From: Paramacrobiotus metropolitanus
Lineage: Eukaryota; Tardigrada; Eutardigrada; Parachela; Macrobiotidae
NCBI RefSeq assembly: GCF_019649055.1
Contig: NW_026570229.1
Span: 682,001 to 746,000 of the forward strand
Reading direction: 5' to 3'
DNA length: 64,000 nucleotides
Shown here in pieces: positions 22,707 to 34,894 of this stretch (its first letter is position 1; each line of letters opens with the position of its first letter). The translations under genes were made by a program, and so were the position numbers. The notes beneath the pieces are model-generated. The model saw nothing but the letters and a program-made list of their open reading frames with translations. It did not search any database and had not been told where the DNA came from.

Positions 22707-25700
22707 CAGTCTGCTAGCCGTCATAGTTATAGGAGCAGTGAAAGGCTGACAGTCCGCGTCGCCGTAAGGAACGCCGTCAATTACCAGCATCACTTTGTCG
22801 CAGTACTACAAGTTCCGATTAAATAATGCATACGAGCCAAATACTGTATGAGAAAAATCGAGTTGAGTATCTTTAACTTAGGTCGTCTGTACACCATTAC
22901 ACCTAGCATACCGGAGAGATATACGATATCGGGGTTATCTGCAAAACAAACAATGATAGTAATATAATGATGACTATCTGTTGCATTAATGTATCGAAAG
23001 CGTGGGTTTCCTCACGGTGATGTGCATTCCAGGAGGGGCTATCATCATAACCGGACATAGTGTGATATGTTCTTCGTCACTGGACATCGATATCGTTGTT
23101 TCGGCCGTTGTCAGGAAATGGCACCCTCCACAACCTGCAAACACGTTTTCTTATCAGCAAGCAAGCTTCCGCAAAACTACGTACTAAATGGTTCGCCCTA
23201 ACTGTAGCGAACATCTTGCACAAAAAAAAACAGCAATCGACCGAGATGGCCTGAATTAACGACTGCAGGGGTTTGAACTTACGGGTGCTAGGGTAACCGG
23301 CGACATCTTCAATCGAGGCTCCGTCGCCCGCGCAAGACGTATCGGGTGATACTGTTGTCGTAGTCGTCGTTGGTGTCGTCGTCGTCGCTATGGCTAAGCA
23401 TTGGTGCAAAGTTAAACACAGGTAACAAATCAATTTGCAAATCCCGTTACTTAAAATGGCAGAGGTCAACTGCATTCTAGTAACCGATGCGCCTCGGGCA
23501 ACGAAGTGTGGGGCAAAACAGCCAAAAGGCTATTTTGACCCACTGCAATGTTTTTATGGCTATTTTGTTATGTGTTTGGGACGAAAACGCATACCGTGAC
23601 ACAGATACAAACTTATAAACTAGACATTTAATTTCTGAGGTGAAAACACGCTAACCATATTCGAGCGTTGGTAAAAATGACTTTTGAGTTTCGCTTTGCT
23701 GTTAAAATTTTTTCCTGGCACGCAAGCGTGCTCACCTTCTGGGTCGCTGATGCGTTGCTCGCTGACTCATCGACAACTTTTACGTGTTTCAGGGTTTAAA
23801 TAGCCTTCTGCTATTTTGCCGCTGTTTTTGAATAATACATAATTATTCAATAATCGCTTGAAATCTGAATGCAAGAGTATCCGATTCAGATTTCTGGCGA
23901 TTCCAAGTTAAGTTCCTCAAGTTGTAAGAACACACGAAATAGCAAAAGGCTACTTCGCCCCAGTATATGAGGCAAAATAGCGAAAGGCAATTTTTCTCCA
24001 AATACAGGGCAAAATAGCCACTTCGAAAACTTTTTAGAACTGTGCAGGCATTGTTGTTCGGATAATGGTTGCACTTCGACGTCGAGCACGGAAAGGCATG
24101 CTGATAATCCGTCACAGAATTTCAGTTTACCAATCAAACCATTTGGCTGCTTACGCGTCATGATGTCATGTTTTGTTACGCGGCTGCCGCTTGCGCGTCG
24201 CGTAAGGCTCACACAGCACATCTGCCTCTAACGCTGATGGCAGTACATTTCGGTACATAATCGTGCCTTCGGAGTTGTAAACCTCTTTTTGCTTGTTGGG
24301 TTTTGTGAGCGGATTATTAAAATTAGAATCAGGGAAGCCCAGGAAATGATATTCAGGTTTTGTGTGCTTGACCGCAGTGTATCATGGCTACATGAGAACT
24401 GTTGCTGCTACTGCTAACGCAGTCTGAATTTATTTTATATTTTCCGCTAAATTTGTGAAATTGTTGATGCTTTTCATGTACTCTTCGGTATTCCTACTGG
24501 CTTTCGAGTGATGAAATTGCCACATTGCGGTATTTTCACTGGAAACAGGAAAACGATCAAACTGCGTATTGTGACATTAGCCAAATTTTGAGGTGACTGT
24601 AGTGACCTTTCATGTTTTCTTGAAGCAAAGTGCATTTAGGGCAAGCATTAAATAATTGATCATGCGGGTACTCACTCGTTTAATAAGTAATTCACTTACT
24701 GGTCGTAGTATCTGCGGTTGTCGTTGGACAGGATGCGCATGTCGTCGACGGACAAGCTGTGGTCGTCGCCGCAGTCGGTGCTGCGCAGAGATCCGCTGGA
24801 CAGCGCGAACAGGTATCTGCCGAACAGGGCGGACAAGCTGTGGTCGCCCCAGTTGTAGTGGCTGCGCAGAGGTCGGCTGGGCAGCGCGAACAAGTGTCGG
24901 CCGAACAGGGCGGACAAGCTGTGGTGGTCGCAGTTGTCGGTGTTGCGCAGAGGTCGGCGGGGCAGCGCGAACAGGTGTCTGCCGAACCGGGCGGACAGGG
25001 ACAGCGCGCGCACGTGGCGGCCGAGCAGGGCGGACAGTTTTCTTCCCTGCACGTGAACGGCGCTGAAAAAGTGAAACGTACTGCATGCCACAAAATGTAT
25101 AGATATTTCGTTCAACAGTAGCCAGACAGCTTGCCCTGTTAGACATCAGCTTCAACAATTTAAACTTTGCACATCGAAAATAAGCGTCCTCCACCTGACG
25201 TTGAAATTGTATACATCAGGTGTGGAAATTGGAAAAGCACGGTAAAATGTGTTAGTTACCTTGTTTGTGTTTCTAACACCAACACATACACAACTCAAGC
25301 GCGTACCGGGGGTTGGGTAGCGAATACAACGCGTGTCGCTGGAATCCTGGTAAGCCAGTGCCTCATCGCACACGCACTGGCGCTGATTGTTGCAGACGGA
25401 TGCAGGGTCGGCGCAGCGATGGCCGATACCGGCGCATGGACAATGCAGACCCGCCAAGGAGATCATGCCCTTACAGGAGTTAACGTATGCCACATCCGCG
25501 GGACTCCCGTTATCGGTCGTTTTCCGGGAGAGCGCCGGCACTTGTACCGGCTCAATGATGGGCGTAGACGGGGTGGTGGGCAGGGCCGACGGGAGGCTCT
25601 GGCGATCCAACCAGTTGAATTCCCCAAAGGTGCCACCAAGTGGCAGAGTACCGGGATGATACACCACAGCAACACAAGGAAGAATAATCCGAAGATATCG

Positions 25701-25759
25701 ACAGCCAGTTTAAAGAAACGTCCGCTTGAGATAACCGGAGCATCAAAAGACGACATCAT
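22707..25759 (-). pseudogene. EB / Cys-repeat / CUB-like gene, copy B, frameshifted
   Basis: Exons (minus): 25759-25307, 25062-24700, 23387-23283, 23134-23016, 22805-22707, with the same splice sites and phases as copy A. Exon 1 has a 1-nt deletion near 25621 (gaattcccc where A and C have an extra t/a), which throws the signal-peptide frame out before the EB module. The EB module itself is still open in the other frame. Exon 2 is the longest of the three copies (363 bp), reflecting an extra length of Cys repeat. Exons 3 to 5 are open and encode the Thr-rich and CUB-like parts. It is either a recent pseudogene, a gene starting downstream without a signal peptide, or a sequencing error in a short homopolymer. 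Confidence 0.75.
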
Positions 25760-27660
25760 TGGGTAGTTCGGTTACTTCGGTGAGGTAATGTGGTTATTTT
25801 GGGTGCAAAGTCGGCTTCAAAAATAGAATGTCTGGAAAGCTTTTCTTCTGCAAAAAAACTGGCGTTTTATGTCTACTGCTGCCTGCGACGCGTTGTGAAC
25901 CGCAGCTGATGTTGTGCTATTAGAGTAGACCACTCTGTGCCCACGACAGCCGCCCATACCGCCGCCTACCTGGTTGACTCAAGCTCAAGCACAAATATCT
26001 TGATCTTCGCCAACAGCGGCGATGGCACAGTGGCTGTGCTACGTGGATCTCACTCGGTAGCCAGCGGTTCGATTCCGCTCCATCGCCATTTTCGCGAATG
26101 CCTCACGGAACCGCCCTCTTCGCTGAGATCCCCACGGACAGCCGACTTAGGGCTGACTCTGTAACAGTGCAAAAAAGAAACTTTACGCAGACGTTCACCG
26201 CAAAAAAATTACAATACTTTTGTCTAGTTCACGTGGTTCGGGCTTCGAGTTGCAGCTTGTATACTATACAGGTAAAGACCATTTCTTCAAGTACGACAAC
26301 GCAGATACACACAAATAATGCGATGATTCGCTGCCGCGTAAATTAGATTTCTGTCTGTGTGGAGGCGGTGCGGACATTACTCGTACATTCACGTAAAGTA
26401 CGTTTGAATGCATCTAACTAAGTCCGCGCGGCCACGCCCTCCCATCTCGCCGATCCAACAGCCAGTCGTTTTTGAGAATTCAAGCCCTCTTCTTTCGTTT
26501 ACTCCTTAAGGGAAATGGCCGGTACATGGTACCAAAATTCGTGTACATGCACGAAATCTTTCACTTTCGCGCACTCCGAAACTTCTTTTTCTCTTGTTTT
26601 ATGACATTCTGTAGAGCCTAGAGGATTTGTATACACTTGCGTGAAAACCGTTTGTGCACGCAACATCCGGTTCAGTTAACGTCAATACTGAACATTAAAA
26701 ATCATTTAAGGAAGCGAACTTTTATTTTTTACAGTCTTTCTTATTTTCATTTTTTTTTATTTTGTTTACACAGTTTTTGATATTATCCATCTTAAGAATC
26801 AATAAACGATGTTAAATATTGTTTAGGGCAAGAACTGTTATCTGGGAATGCGTTTTTAGCAAAAATTTGAATGAATTCGATATACACTTGAAGTATAAGT
26901 ATTTCGGTGCAGTGCAATGCTCAAGTACAACCATTTTGGGTTTGTTCTTTTGGATCTTACGTTAGCGAGAGCATCTCGCCAACCGGATGTAGCGAGCACA
27001 GTGCACTTTGGCGTTATACGCAAACTTCCATGAGTCATCTGGCAACAGAATGCGATAATTCACTTTCGGCACGCCGGCAGAAGCGCGCAAGCTTAACGTC
27101 TTAGTGGAATAAACTCAGAGAAAAAACATTACCGGCTCGGATTCTTTAAGCGAGACAATTAGTTGTTGCTAAATCAACCAAACAACTTCGACGTTGCCCA
27201 TGATTTTAATTATCAGCAACCCGGCATTCTTAACAGATTGTCACTTTAGGTGGCTACAATGTACCGGTGACAAACGGAAGAAATTTCCAAATTGTGTAGG
27301 TTGGGCCAGTTGCAGGGCGATGTACTCCGGTTATTGAAGTGTTAGTTGTCAAGCTTCAGATTTCTTTATTGCTTGTTTTTCCATTTTTCTGCCGATTTTT
27401 TGTGCGGGTCAAACGCTTCTCGGATTTACACCCTACGGAAATCAAATTCTTTTCATTTTTTACCAGCAGACTAGTAGCTTGAAGCAACAAGCTGTCTCCG
27501 AGCTTCTGTGAAACTGATAAAGTCTGTGCATCGTTGTCGTTGATGAATTGAATCTGCGCTAAATTATCAGCAAGCTGCTGTCTCGCTTAACGCGAGAATT
27601 ACACGGAATCGGTCGTTTTGCGATAGCTTACTTACATGCGATAGCTCGAGTAATGCTTAC
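25760..27660 (-). promoter_or_regulatory. Upstream region of copy B, with SINE insertion
   Basis: Homologous to the upstream regions of A and C. The TATA-like segment lies at about 25861-25872 (minus CATAAAACGCC). A SINE at 25944-26165 separates it from the more distal conserved blocks. No other gene is seen in this stretch. Confidence 0.55.
25944..26165 (+). repeat. tRNA-derived SINE, copy 2
   Basis: Nearly identical to copy 1 at 3782-4010. The tRNA-like segment is 26019-26086, with paired ends GCGATGG/CCATCGC and the B box GGTTCGATTCC intact. It is inserted just upstream of gene copy B's promoter region. Confidence 0.75.
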
Positions 27661-28284
27661 ATGCATGCTTTAGCAAGAAAGCATGCAGTTATATATGGCA
27701 GTAATGGCACACAGTTCTCTGAATCAGGCACACAAAAAGGTAAATATTTTGTATATCGTCAAATATTTTAAAAATTATAGTGGCACAATGTGCATAGTAC
27801 AACGAAAGCCTTATGGTGGGCCTCCGTTACCAGTGACTTGGCACTTTGGCTTCACGCGGCGCGACGACGCTAAACAGACTGATGTTAATTGTCTAATTTT
27901 ATGCACGATGCGGATTCAATAAACAGGAAGATCTTACAGTGTATAGTTGTATATTATTGAGTAGGTAAAGGAACGACGAAAGGTGGAAAGCGAACGATCA
28001 ATCGGCAGGTGTCCATGTACGAATTTATTCACAGTTGCCGGGAAATGATAATCACTAACTGATCGCCGTGCAGTTTTACCGTCTTACTTTACATCGTTAA
28101 AACGGAACTACGCTCGCCAGCCGGAACTCATTGGCTTTGCAGGCATCGCCCAATCAAATAAAAATAGACATATGTGATTTATACAAATTTGGTATAATAT
28201 TTGTAGCTGGCAGGCCCTGTTTATGTACAATACAAACTACAGACTGTACGAGTTCATATTACGTGCAGAATGGATGGTGTACAT

Positions 28285-28380
28285 TACATGCATGGAAGGG
28301 GAAAATGAAGCGTCTTTAACCGTTTTCCAGTGCTGCGGCCGTCACTGGCCTGGAGGGTGACTGCGGCAATATAGAGGAAA
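28285..28380. mobile_element. Half copy of the palindromic MITE
   Basis: Resembles the left half of the MITE family (aaggggaaaa, ctttaaccgttttcca, gccgtcac.ggcctggagggtgac, gcggcaatat). The other arm is missing. Confidence 0.6.
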
Positions 28381-28417
28381 AATGAGTCTGTTCGAACCAG
28401 TTCCTTGTACTTCTGAT

Positions 28418-28495
28418 GTAAGCCAGCTGGTGGCTTACGTTGTGGCTGTACAGCGTTTTATGTAAAGAGCAAGCAGCGCTTTACATAAAACGCTG
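28418..28495. other. Two adjacent perfect hairpins
   Basis: GTAAGCCA-GCTGG-TGGCTTAC at 28418-28438 is followed by 17-bp perfect arms CAGCGTTTTATGTAAAG (28451-28467) and their reverse complement (28479-28495) with an 11-nt loop. There is no coding context. It may be a MITE remnant or a structured RNA. Confidence 0.6.
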
Positions 28496-29781
28496 GACAT
28501 AGTACTCGTATTATACTATACAAGAATACACGTACAAAAGACCCGTACACAGTACGGAGAGGGTTCCAGCCAAGTGGTTACAGCTGCGACAGCAATTCGC
28601 ACAATTTTCCCCTTCATAATAAAACAGGAAGCACGGAACTGAGTTTTTTGTGCTTTGGAGTGTTCTCGAGCATATTGTACAGCTGGAAGGTTTGTAAGTA
28701 GCATAGATCCAAAAACGATCTGGAATTGAGATGTCCAGTATTTCGTTTTCAAAGGCGCTTTTTAGCTACTCCGTTTTTTGAAAGTTTCCAGAAATCAAAA
28801 TTTCACCATTTATCGCCTCAACTGACTAGCGGTGGGCTAGCTTGCGTTGTATTTTGTAGCGTTTTATTTGCTGATTTTTTGTTCATACACTCTCATGGCA
28901 TTCCCATAATCGATAGCAGTGCACAAACTCCATAATTCATTTACCAATCAATTATTAATTTACAAATTACAAAAATATATCAAATTCAGTTCATTAAACA
29001 CAAATTACATAATTAAATGCTTAAGTGAAGTAAACCGGTTTTTAGCAGGTTTTTTTCGGCAGTGCGCAGCCACAACTGACGTTTTTGATTTCGTGCAGGC
29101 TTATTAATGTATTATTTGACAGCGGTAACGCCACTTCTTCTGTGACTTCATCCGGTATCGAATAGCATTCCATTAAAATACCAACCAGAATATCGACTTT
29201 GGAATATTCCCCAGCAGAAGGTCATCCAGCTGGCGGAGTGGCAGCAACGGTGAATTCGACAGAGCTTGTTCTAAGATAACTGTGGTATGCAATCGCCTAG
29301 GGAATCCAAAGCATCGCGGATTATATTGCTGAATTTAACGGCAGTTAATTTTTTGCAGTGTGATTCAAGAAGTGGGTTACTCTTCTCACCAGTCTGCTGG
29401 CCGTTATAACGATAGGACTAGTGAAAGACTGACAGTTCGCATTGCCGAAATTAGTCCCGTAAGCAATGCCGTTGATTACCAGCATCACTAAATCGCACAC
29501 CTATGAGTTCAGATCCGTTTAGAAATCGAAAAATCTATATGAGCAAAATATGAGAAAAATCCACTTGGTTATCTTTACTCGGCACGTTTGTACACCATTA
29601 CAGTTAGCATACCGGAGAGACATACGAGACAGGAGTTATCTGAAAAGCAAACAAAGATGATAATGATATATTATTGATTTCGTGTTGCGTAAATGCATGG
29701 AAATTTAGCGTTTCCTCACGGTGATATGGCTTCCAGGCGGGGCAATCATCATAACCGGGCATAGTGTGATGTGGTCAGCGG

Positions 29782-30061
29782 TGCGGGCGGCTCGCCCCAT
29801 ATAAATCTACGTATGTATATACGCTCTAATCAACGGGACTCGGCGCCGGCATTTTATTCCACTGATCAGAGGAGCTCCCTCTGCGCTAGCACAACCGACA
29901 CCATATATACTGCCACTGCGCAGCGCAGCTGCAAAAATCAATAGTCTGACATCACATCTCCAGATCGTTCTGGATACTTCCAGAACGCACGTCAGTCATA
30001 CTCTGATCATGCGTACAGCGCGTGCACATGCATACAGCCTGTATGTGGGAGATATCCCACA
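29782..30061 (-). repeat. 3' LTR of the copia-like element
   Basis: 280 bp, nearly identical to 31243-31519, with TG...CA ends in minus orientation. Confidence 0.9.
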
Positions 30062-30426
30062 TACTTCCCCCTTTCTAAACCGACACGTATAACAGTAGTC
30101 ACACATTAGAAAAAATCGATGACAGTAAAACATTACATGTTAAGGAAATTGCGATTACGATTGCTCGCACATCCAGGAAACGTAGAGGTTTATTGATTTT
30201 TGGAGTGGAAGTAGGTCTTGGAAAGCAGTTTATCGTCACATGGGAATCCGCTCAATAACAGGCAGGCATTTTCTTAGCAGTAGAAGCATTGCAACCGTTA
30301 TTATTCCATTTCCCCACTGGCCGAACTGGCTACATAAGCTATCAGGCTACGAAAGCAACTCGGGCTACACAGGCTAAATCGAATCAATGGCTTCCATACT
30401 TCGTCAATGTCTGTATACGGGCAAAT

Positions 30427-30851
30427 TCATAGGCTTCCTACATGTGGCTGCTTCATGTAACATGAACGTGCGTGAAAGCGATGGTGTTTCTTCGGAGTTT
30501 TCTGGGACGTGTTGACGTGCGATTCTTGGTCTGGTAGAACATGTAGTTTGATCGCATTAAAATTATATGGGGTTGGGCTTACAGCATGGATTTGTTGAAC
30601 AGGAAAGAATAATCTTGGTCGTGAATTAGGTGGGATTGACTTCAGCTCAAAAGTCAGCTGTTGAACAAAGGTGTTGATGGAGTCAGGCAAATTGGCAAAA
30701 ATGTTGGTTTCAGCTGTTCTGGCAGATAGTCGAAGAGAAGAGATAATAAATCTTGAAACGTTGGATTGGGTGTGGTTGATTTTAAGTAGCAGTGGATTGC
30801 TTGTACGTATTGCTCCGGTGACAAAGATTTGGCATCCATGTTGATGGTCAA
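30427..30851 (-). pseudogene. gag-like remnant of the copia-like element
   Basis: Two overlapping minus-strand reading frames (30851-30654 and 30690-30427) appear to be one short gag-like protein interrupted by a frameshift in the 30690-30720 region. The first begins with an ATG near 30851 and contains a helical, Leu-rich stretch typical of copia gag N termini. No protease, integrase or RT is present. Confidence 0.5.
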
Positions 30852-31242
30852 ATGTTATGAAAGGTCACATTTATTCGTATAAATTTCTCAATTGATTTTA
30901 AGGTAATAATGTTAAATAACAGTTCACTAAAATACGTTCAGTACATTTAGTAAAGGTCAAGAAAAACGATGGAATTTCTGATCAGCATATGCAGGCGATG
31001 GAATTAGAATCATGCGTTGGTGAAATCCCGATGAAATATCGCGTTAGGTAGAATAACTAAACACCGCAGAACGTATTCAGGCGGTAATAATCTTGTGTTG
31101 GCAAAATTGGGAAAAGATGGTATAGATTCGTAATGGGCTCGTACTGGGGCGAGCCACCACACAAAAAATTCAGATGAAAAATATGAAAGGTCAGAGGAAA
31201 ACTGATGTTAACATAGATCTCAACCACGATGTGCTACCAATT

Positions 31243-31519
31243 TGCGGGCGGCTCGCCCCATATAAATCTACGTATGTATATACGCTCTAATCAACGGGAC
31301 TCGGCGCCGGCATTTTATTCCACTGATCAGAGGCTCCCTCTGCGCTAGCACAACCGACACCATATATACTGCCACTGCGCAGCGCAGCTGCAAAATCAAT
31401 AGTCTGACATCACATCTCCAGATCGTTCTGGATACTTCCAGAACGCACGTCAATCATACTCTGATCATGCGTACAGCGCGTGCACATGCATACAGCCTGT
31501 ATGTGGGAGATATCCCACA
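31243..31519 (-). repeat. 5' LTR of the copia-like element
   Basis: 277 bp, partner of 29782-30061. It abuts the exon 4 fragment of copy C at 31520. Confidence 0.9.
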
Positions 31520-32329
31520 GCGGCACTGGACATCGATACAGTCGTTGGGGCCGATGTCAAGAAAAAGCACCCTCCACACGCTGCAAACGCATTGTGTCGG
31601 GAATGTTTTTTAATCAGCGAGCTAACATCCGCATACAGCGTACAAACTGTAGCGAGCTACTTGGGTCAGCAAGAAAAATCTACGGAGATGGCTTGCACCG
31701 GTATTGACGAGTGGAAGGTGCTGCACTTACGGGTACTCGGGTAACCAGGGACATCCTCCAGCGAGGCTCCATCCGCTTCACAAGTCGTATCGGGTGCCGC
31801 TGTTGTCGTAGTTGTCGTTGGAGTCGTCGTGGTCGCTATGGTTAAACAATACAACACAGGTATCAAATCAAGTTGCAATCGGACAGCTTACAATAATGAT
31901 TAAGAACGCGGATGACCATCATTTCAGTACATGAAGGGTGGGCCTCAATTAATCATAAGCGAATTCAACTAACCGCACGAGTTGGCTATATGCACAACCT
32001 CGTGAAGCGAGATGCTGTATCGTAGCCAGATTCGCTTCGAATAGACGTTCCCTCAGAAGTCAGGGTACATGTACAATATCTACATACCTTCGCCCTTCGG
32101 GATTAAAAATTGCTGTATAGAGCCAATAAGCAGCCGAACTTTTCCTGTTGTATTCTTATTATTGTGAGCGTAATATTAAATTAGAAATAAGGAATTAAAT
32201 GAGGATTGTTAAATTAGAAATTGTTTTATTACAGTTAAATGAACAATATCTGAACTGTCGTAGCTCGTATGATCCTTTTACCCGCTCACCACGCTTTGAA
32301 CCTCTTAAAATGCAGCATGGGATCGGTTA

Positions 32330-32830
32330 GAATGATCTACAAGCTATGCAGTACGCACTGCGCGGTGTCACCTTGAACCAGATCTACTGCGACAATTTGA
32401 CAAAATGATCATTGGCGGTTTGTCGGCAGTTACCAACGTGCACATCAATGACGCCATATGAATGCAAGCGTCACTTCCGGTTGCACAGGGCTGTCTCGGA
32501 ATCAGAAGCACTGAGAAGCTTGCTCTTCCGGCGTTTTTGGCCTCGGCTTGCTTAGTGGCTAAACTGACTAGCGAGCTATTGGATTTCGACCCGGAAGTGT
32601 ACTGTTGTGGCGCCTCAGAAAAGTGGCAGCGAATGAGTGAAGCCTATCTCCGCCTCTCGAAACCCGAAAACACCGGAAGATGTGGGACGAACCAGTCATC
32701 CGAGGTTCGGTGGACACTTTGCTAGCAGCTGCCCAGTCAGATATTTCAAGTGAAGCTCGCCTGCGTGATGTGAGCACGAAAGAAACCAGGGCGTGATTGG
32801 AAGCGCTTCCAGCAGCATCACTCGGACATT
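32330..32830 (+). pseudogene. Remnant of the C-terminal part of a LINE-type reverse transcriptase ORF
   Basis: The plus-strand reading resembles the region after the RT core in many animal retrotransposon ORFs: ITNV..DDA-like residues, then QASLPVAQGCLGIRS, LALPAFLASA, and, in a shifted frame, WDEPVIRG and LEALPAASLG. Stops and at least one frameshift break it up. No RT catalytic core is present upstream, so this is a 5'-truncated or recombined fragment inside intron 2 of gene copy C. Confidence 0.75.
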
Positions 32831-32839
32831 TCTTAAACG

Positions 32840-34104
32840 ACACAAACTTCCACGGTTTTGTTTGAATTTTTAAATGAATATTAAAATTTTAGAAATTTAT
32901 TTAAAAATTTGAAAAATATACCAGAACAGTGGATTGGTGTAAGGACGATCTTCATGGTAATGCACATTCACGTGCAAAATTTAAAAGAGATCGGTCCCTA
33001 ATGGGACTTTTGGTACGCCTGATTGCATTTAAACTTTTGGAAATTTTGCACCGGTAACTTTCCAACCGGATGTTGTGCGCGCAAACAGATTTCACTCCTA
33101 CGTGAACAAATCCTCAAGCTACAAAATAACATTGAGCAATGCAAAAAATTGTCTGGTAGCGACAGCGAAATTTGCCGTGGATGTACACGAATTTGGTGCA
33201 AAGTACCGGCCAAATTCCTTAAGTACAACAAGCGCAAGTAATCGGCAAAACGGCGCCGTCGGGTTAATTGCCTGCTGGTCAGAAACCACCGCTGTAGATT
33301 TTAGTCAGCTAATTTGCCTTGAACCTGACATAATACACGCACCGCGTGTACTACGACCAACCTGACCGCAGTCAGCAGAGAAGGAACTATGCTAGCCGAT
33401 GCTAGCCGACGACGAAGCGCAGCTTCTGATCGGAGGCTACCGATAAGAACACGGATATACTACGTCATCGCCAGTACAACAGGGAACACACGTACATGTG
33501 CACCTTAAACTCGTACAATATAATACCAATTATGTCAAACCCTTCGATATCTGCGACGTCGCGAGGCCAAATCTTGATTGGCTTCTCGCTTAGGCCCGAT
33601 AAAAATAACGGAATAGCAATTTAAAGAGTACCACATAATCTAGAATATTAATCCTGCGTGCACGGGTGAACACGTGCGCTGGTTATGTGCACGGGTGACC
33701 TTTTGGGTCCACTCCGCACGCGTGTTTTTGCGTGCACGGTGCAGGGTGCTTACAAACGAGTGTGGTCTAATTTATTTATTTTCATTTGTTAAATTTAAAA
33801 AATTAAATTCTGCAGTATTTTGTTCTGTAATAATAACACTGGAATAAGGAAAAAAAACGTTTCCGTTCTTTCAAAGAACTTGTGCTATAACAAAAAGCAT
33901 TTCGAAATGGCTATTTTACCGCAGCGTCTGCCAGCATAATTTTAAGGGGGGGGGGTGCACGGTGGCATGTGCCTCCCAAAACGTATCGAGTGATGATGGA
34001 ACCACACTGCGGTTTTTTCACTGGAAAACGAACTTCCAGTCAAACGACTCGCCCGTGCGGAAAATGAGCACACTGCGTAGTCGGCTGCAGTGACATCAGC
34101 GTTT
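32840..34104. other. Intron sequence of copy C, no gene recognised
   Basis: Parts near 33240-33320 and 34000-34080 (ggcaaaacggcg, ttttcactgga, ccagtcaaacgactcgc) match intron 2 of copies A and B. A GC-rich stretch of gtgcacgggtga-like repeats lies at 33655-33745. Confidence 0.5.
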
Positions 34105-34528
34105 TAACACGCTATGCGTAGAAAGCGTGTACGTACGTACGTGCTATGACGCACGTGTTGTCTGTTTCGTACCATTTTGCTGTTCTTATCTAACGCATTT
34201 GATCACTAATTCCATTAGCGATTCTGATTGCATAGTTAGACTTTGGTCTGCAGAGTTGGAAGAGTCTGAAGACTGTGAAGTTAGCTTTGACTGGAAAGTT
34301 GGTGTGACCTTCTGGTAGAAGTGTGTTCTGTTTGTTGATTAAACATTTGGGAAGTTCCTGAGTGTTTGGGTTTCGGTAGCTTTCGTTAGGCACATCCGCA
34401 GTACCTAGCGGAAGTAGTTTCGTTGTGTACGACCACTCATCGGAGTCCAGAGTGTATTCCCACTGTACCGACTGTGTATGGTTGGTCATCGAGTACGGTA
34501 GTCGGTGCGACTTCCGTATAGCATGTCA
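34105..34528 (+). repeat. 5' LTR of the non-autonomous Ty3-like element
   Basis: Starts TAACACG and ends GCATGTCA. I found no difference from 38806-39229. Confidence 0.92.
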
Positions 34529-34541
34529 TGGCGCCCACCGG
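34529..34541 (+). promoter_or_regulatory. Primer-binding site
   Basis: TGGCGCCCACCGG directly follows the 5' LTR. It would pair with a tRNA ending ...GGTGGGCGCCA. The same sequence follows the LTR of the giant element at 44362. Further into the leader a 30-bp block with gaggcacggttcctaagtg occurs twice, at about 34645 and 34717. Confidence 0.8.
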
Positions 34542-34894
34542 ATTTTAACAACCCTTGGGAGTCTGGATCGTCTGGTGAGTGTTTGGTTTGTTTGGTTGGT
34601 TCTGGTTGTGTTGGTTGGCCACGTGGATCCTCAGAGAGTCCCGTGAGGCACGGTTCCTAAGTGAGAGCCAGGTGCTAGACCGCAGTTTGATACCGCAGTG
34701 ATCTCAGAAGGTCACGCGAGGCACGGTTCCTAAGTGCGAGCCAGGTGCAGGACGGGAGTCCATAATCTGTACTTGTACTGTTGAGTAGTACTGTGTGTAC
34801 TGAGAAGTTGTGGCGAAAGCCCTGTTATTTGGACAGACTTACATCCGGGTACATTGACCTGGATCTCGTGTCTGTGGTTTGGGAAGCAGGCGAA

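Larger units (their letters stand above)
29782..31519 (-). mobile_element. Small non-autonomous copia-like LTR element
   Basis: 1,738 bp on the minus strand. The 5' LTR is 31519-31243 and the 3' LTR is 30061-29782; they differ by one substitution and two small indels. LTR ends are TG...CA. Immediately inside the 5' LTR lies TTGGTAGCACATCG, whose TGGTAGCA matches the 3' end of an initiator Met tRNA. A purine tract (agaaagggggaagta) precedes the 3' LTR. The 4-bp target GCGG (or 5 bp if the shared A is counted) is duplicated at 29778-29781 and 31520-31523. Only gag-like remnants lie inside, so it needs help from another element. It splits exon 4 of gene copy C. Confidence 0.85.

Noticed and set aside
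24656-25066. Plus-strand ORF of 136 codons rich in Cys, Arg and Gly
   Set aside because: It is the antisense of exon 2 of gene copy B, whose Cys repeat gives open frames on both strands; the same shadows occur at 13595 and 39285.
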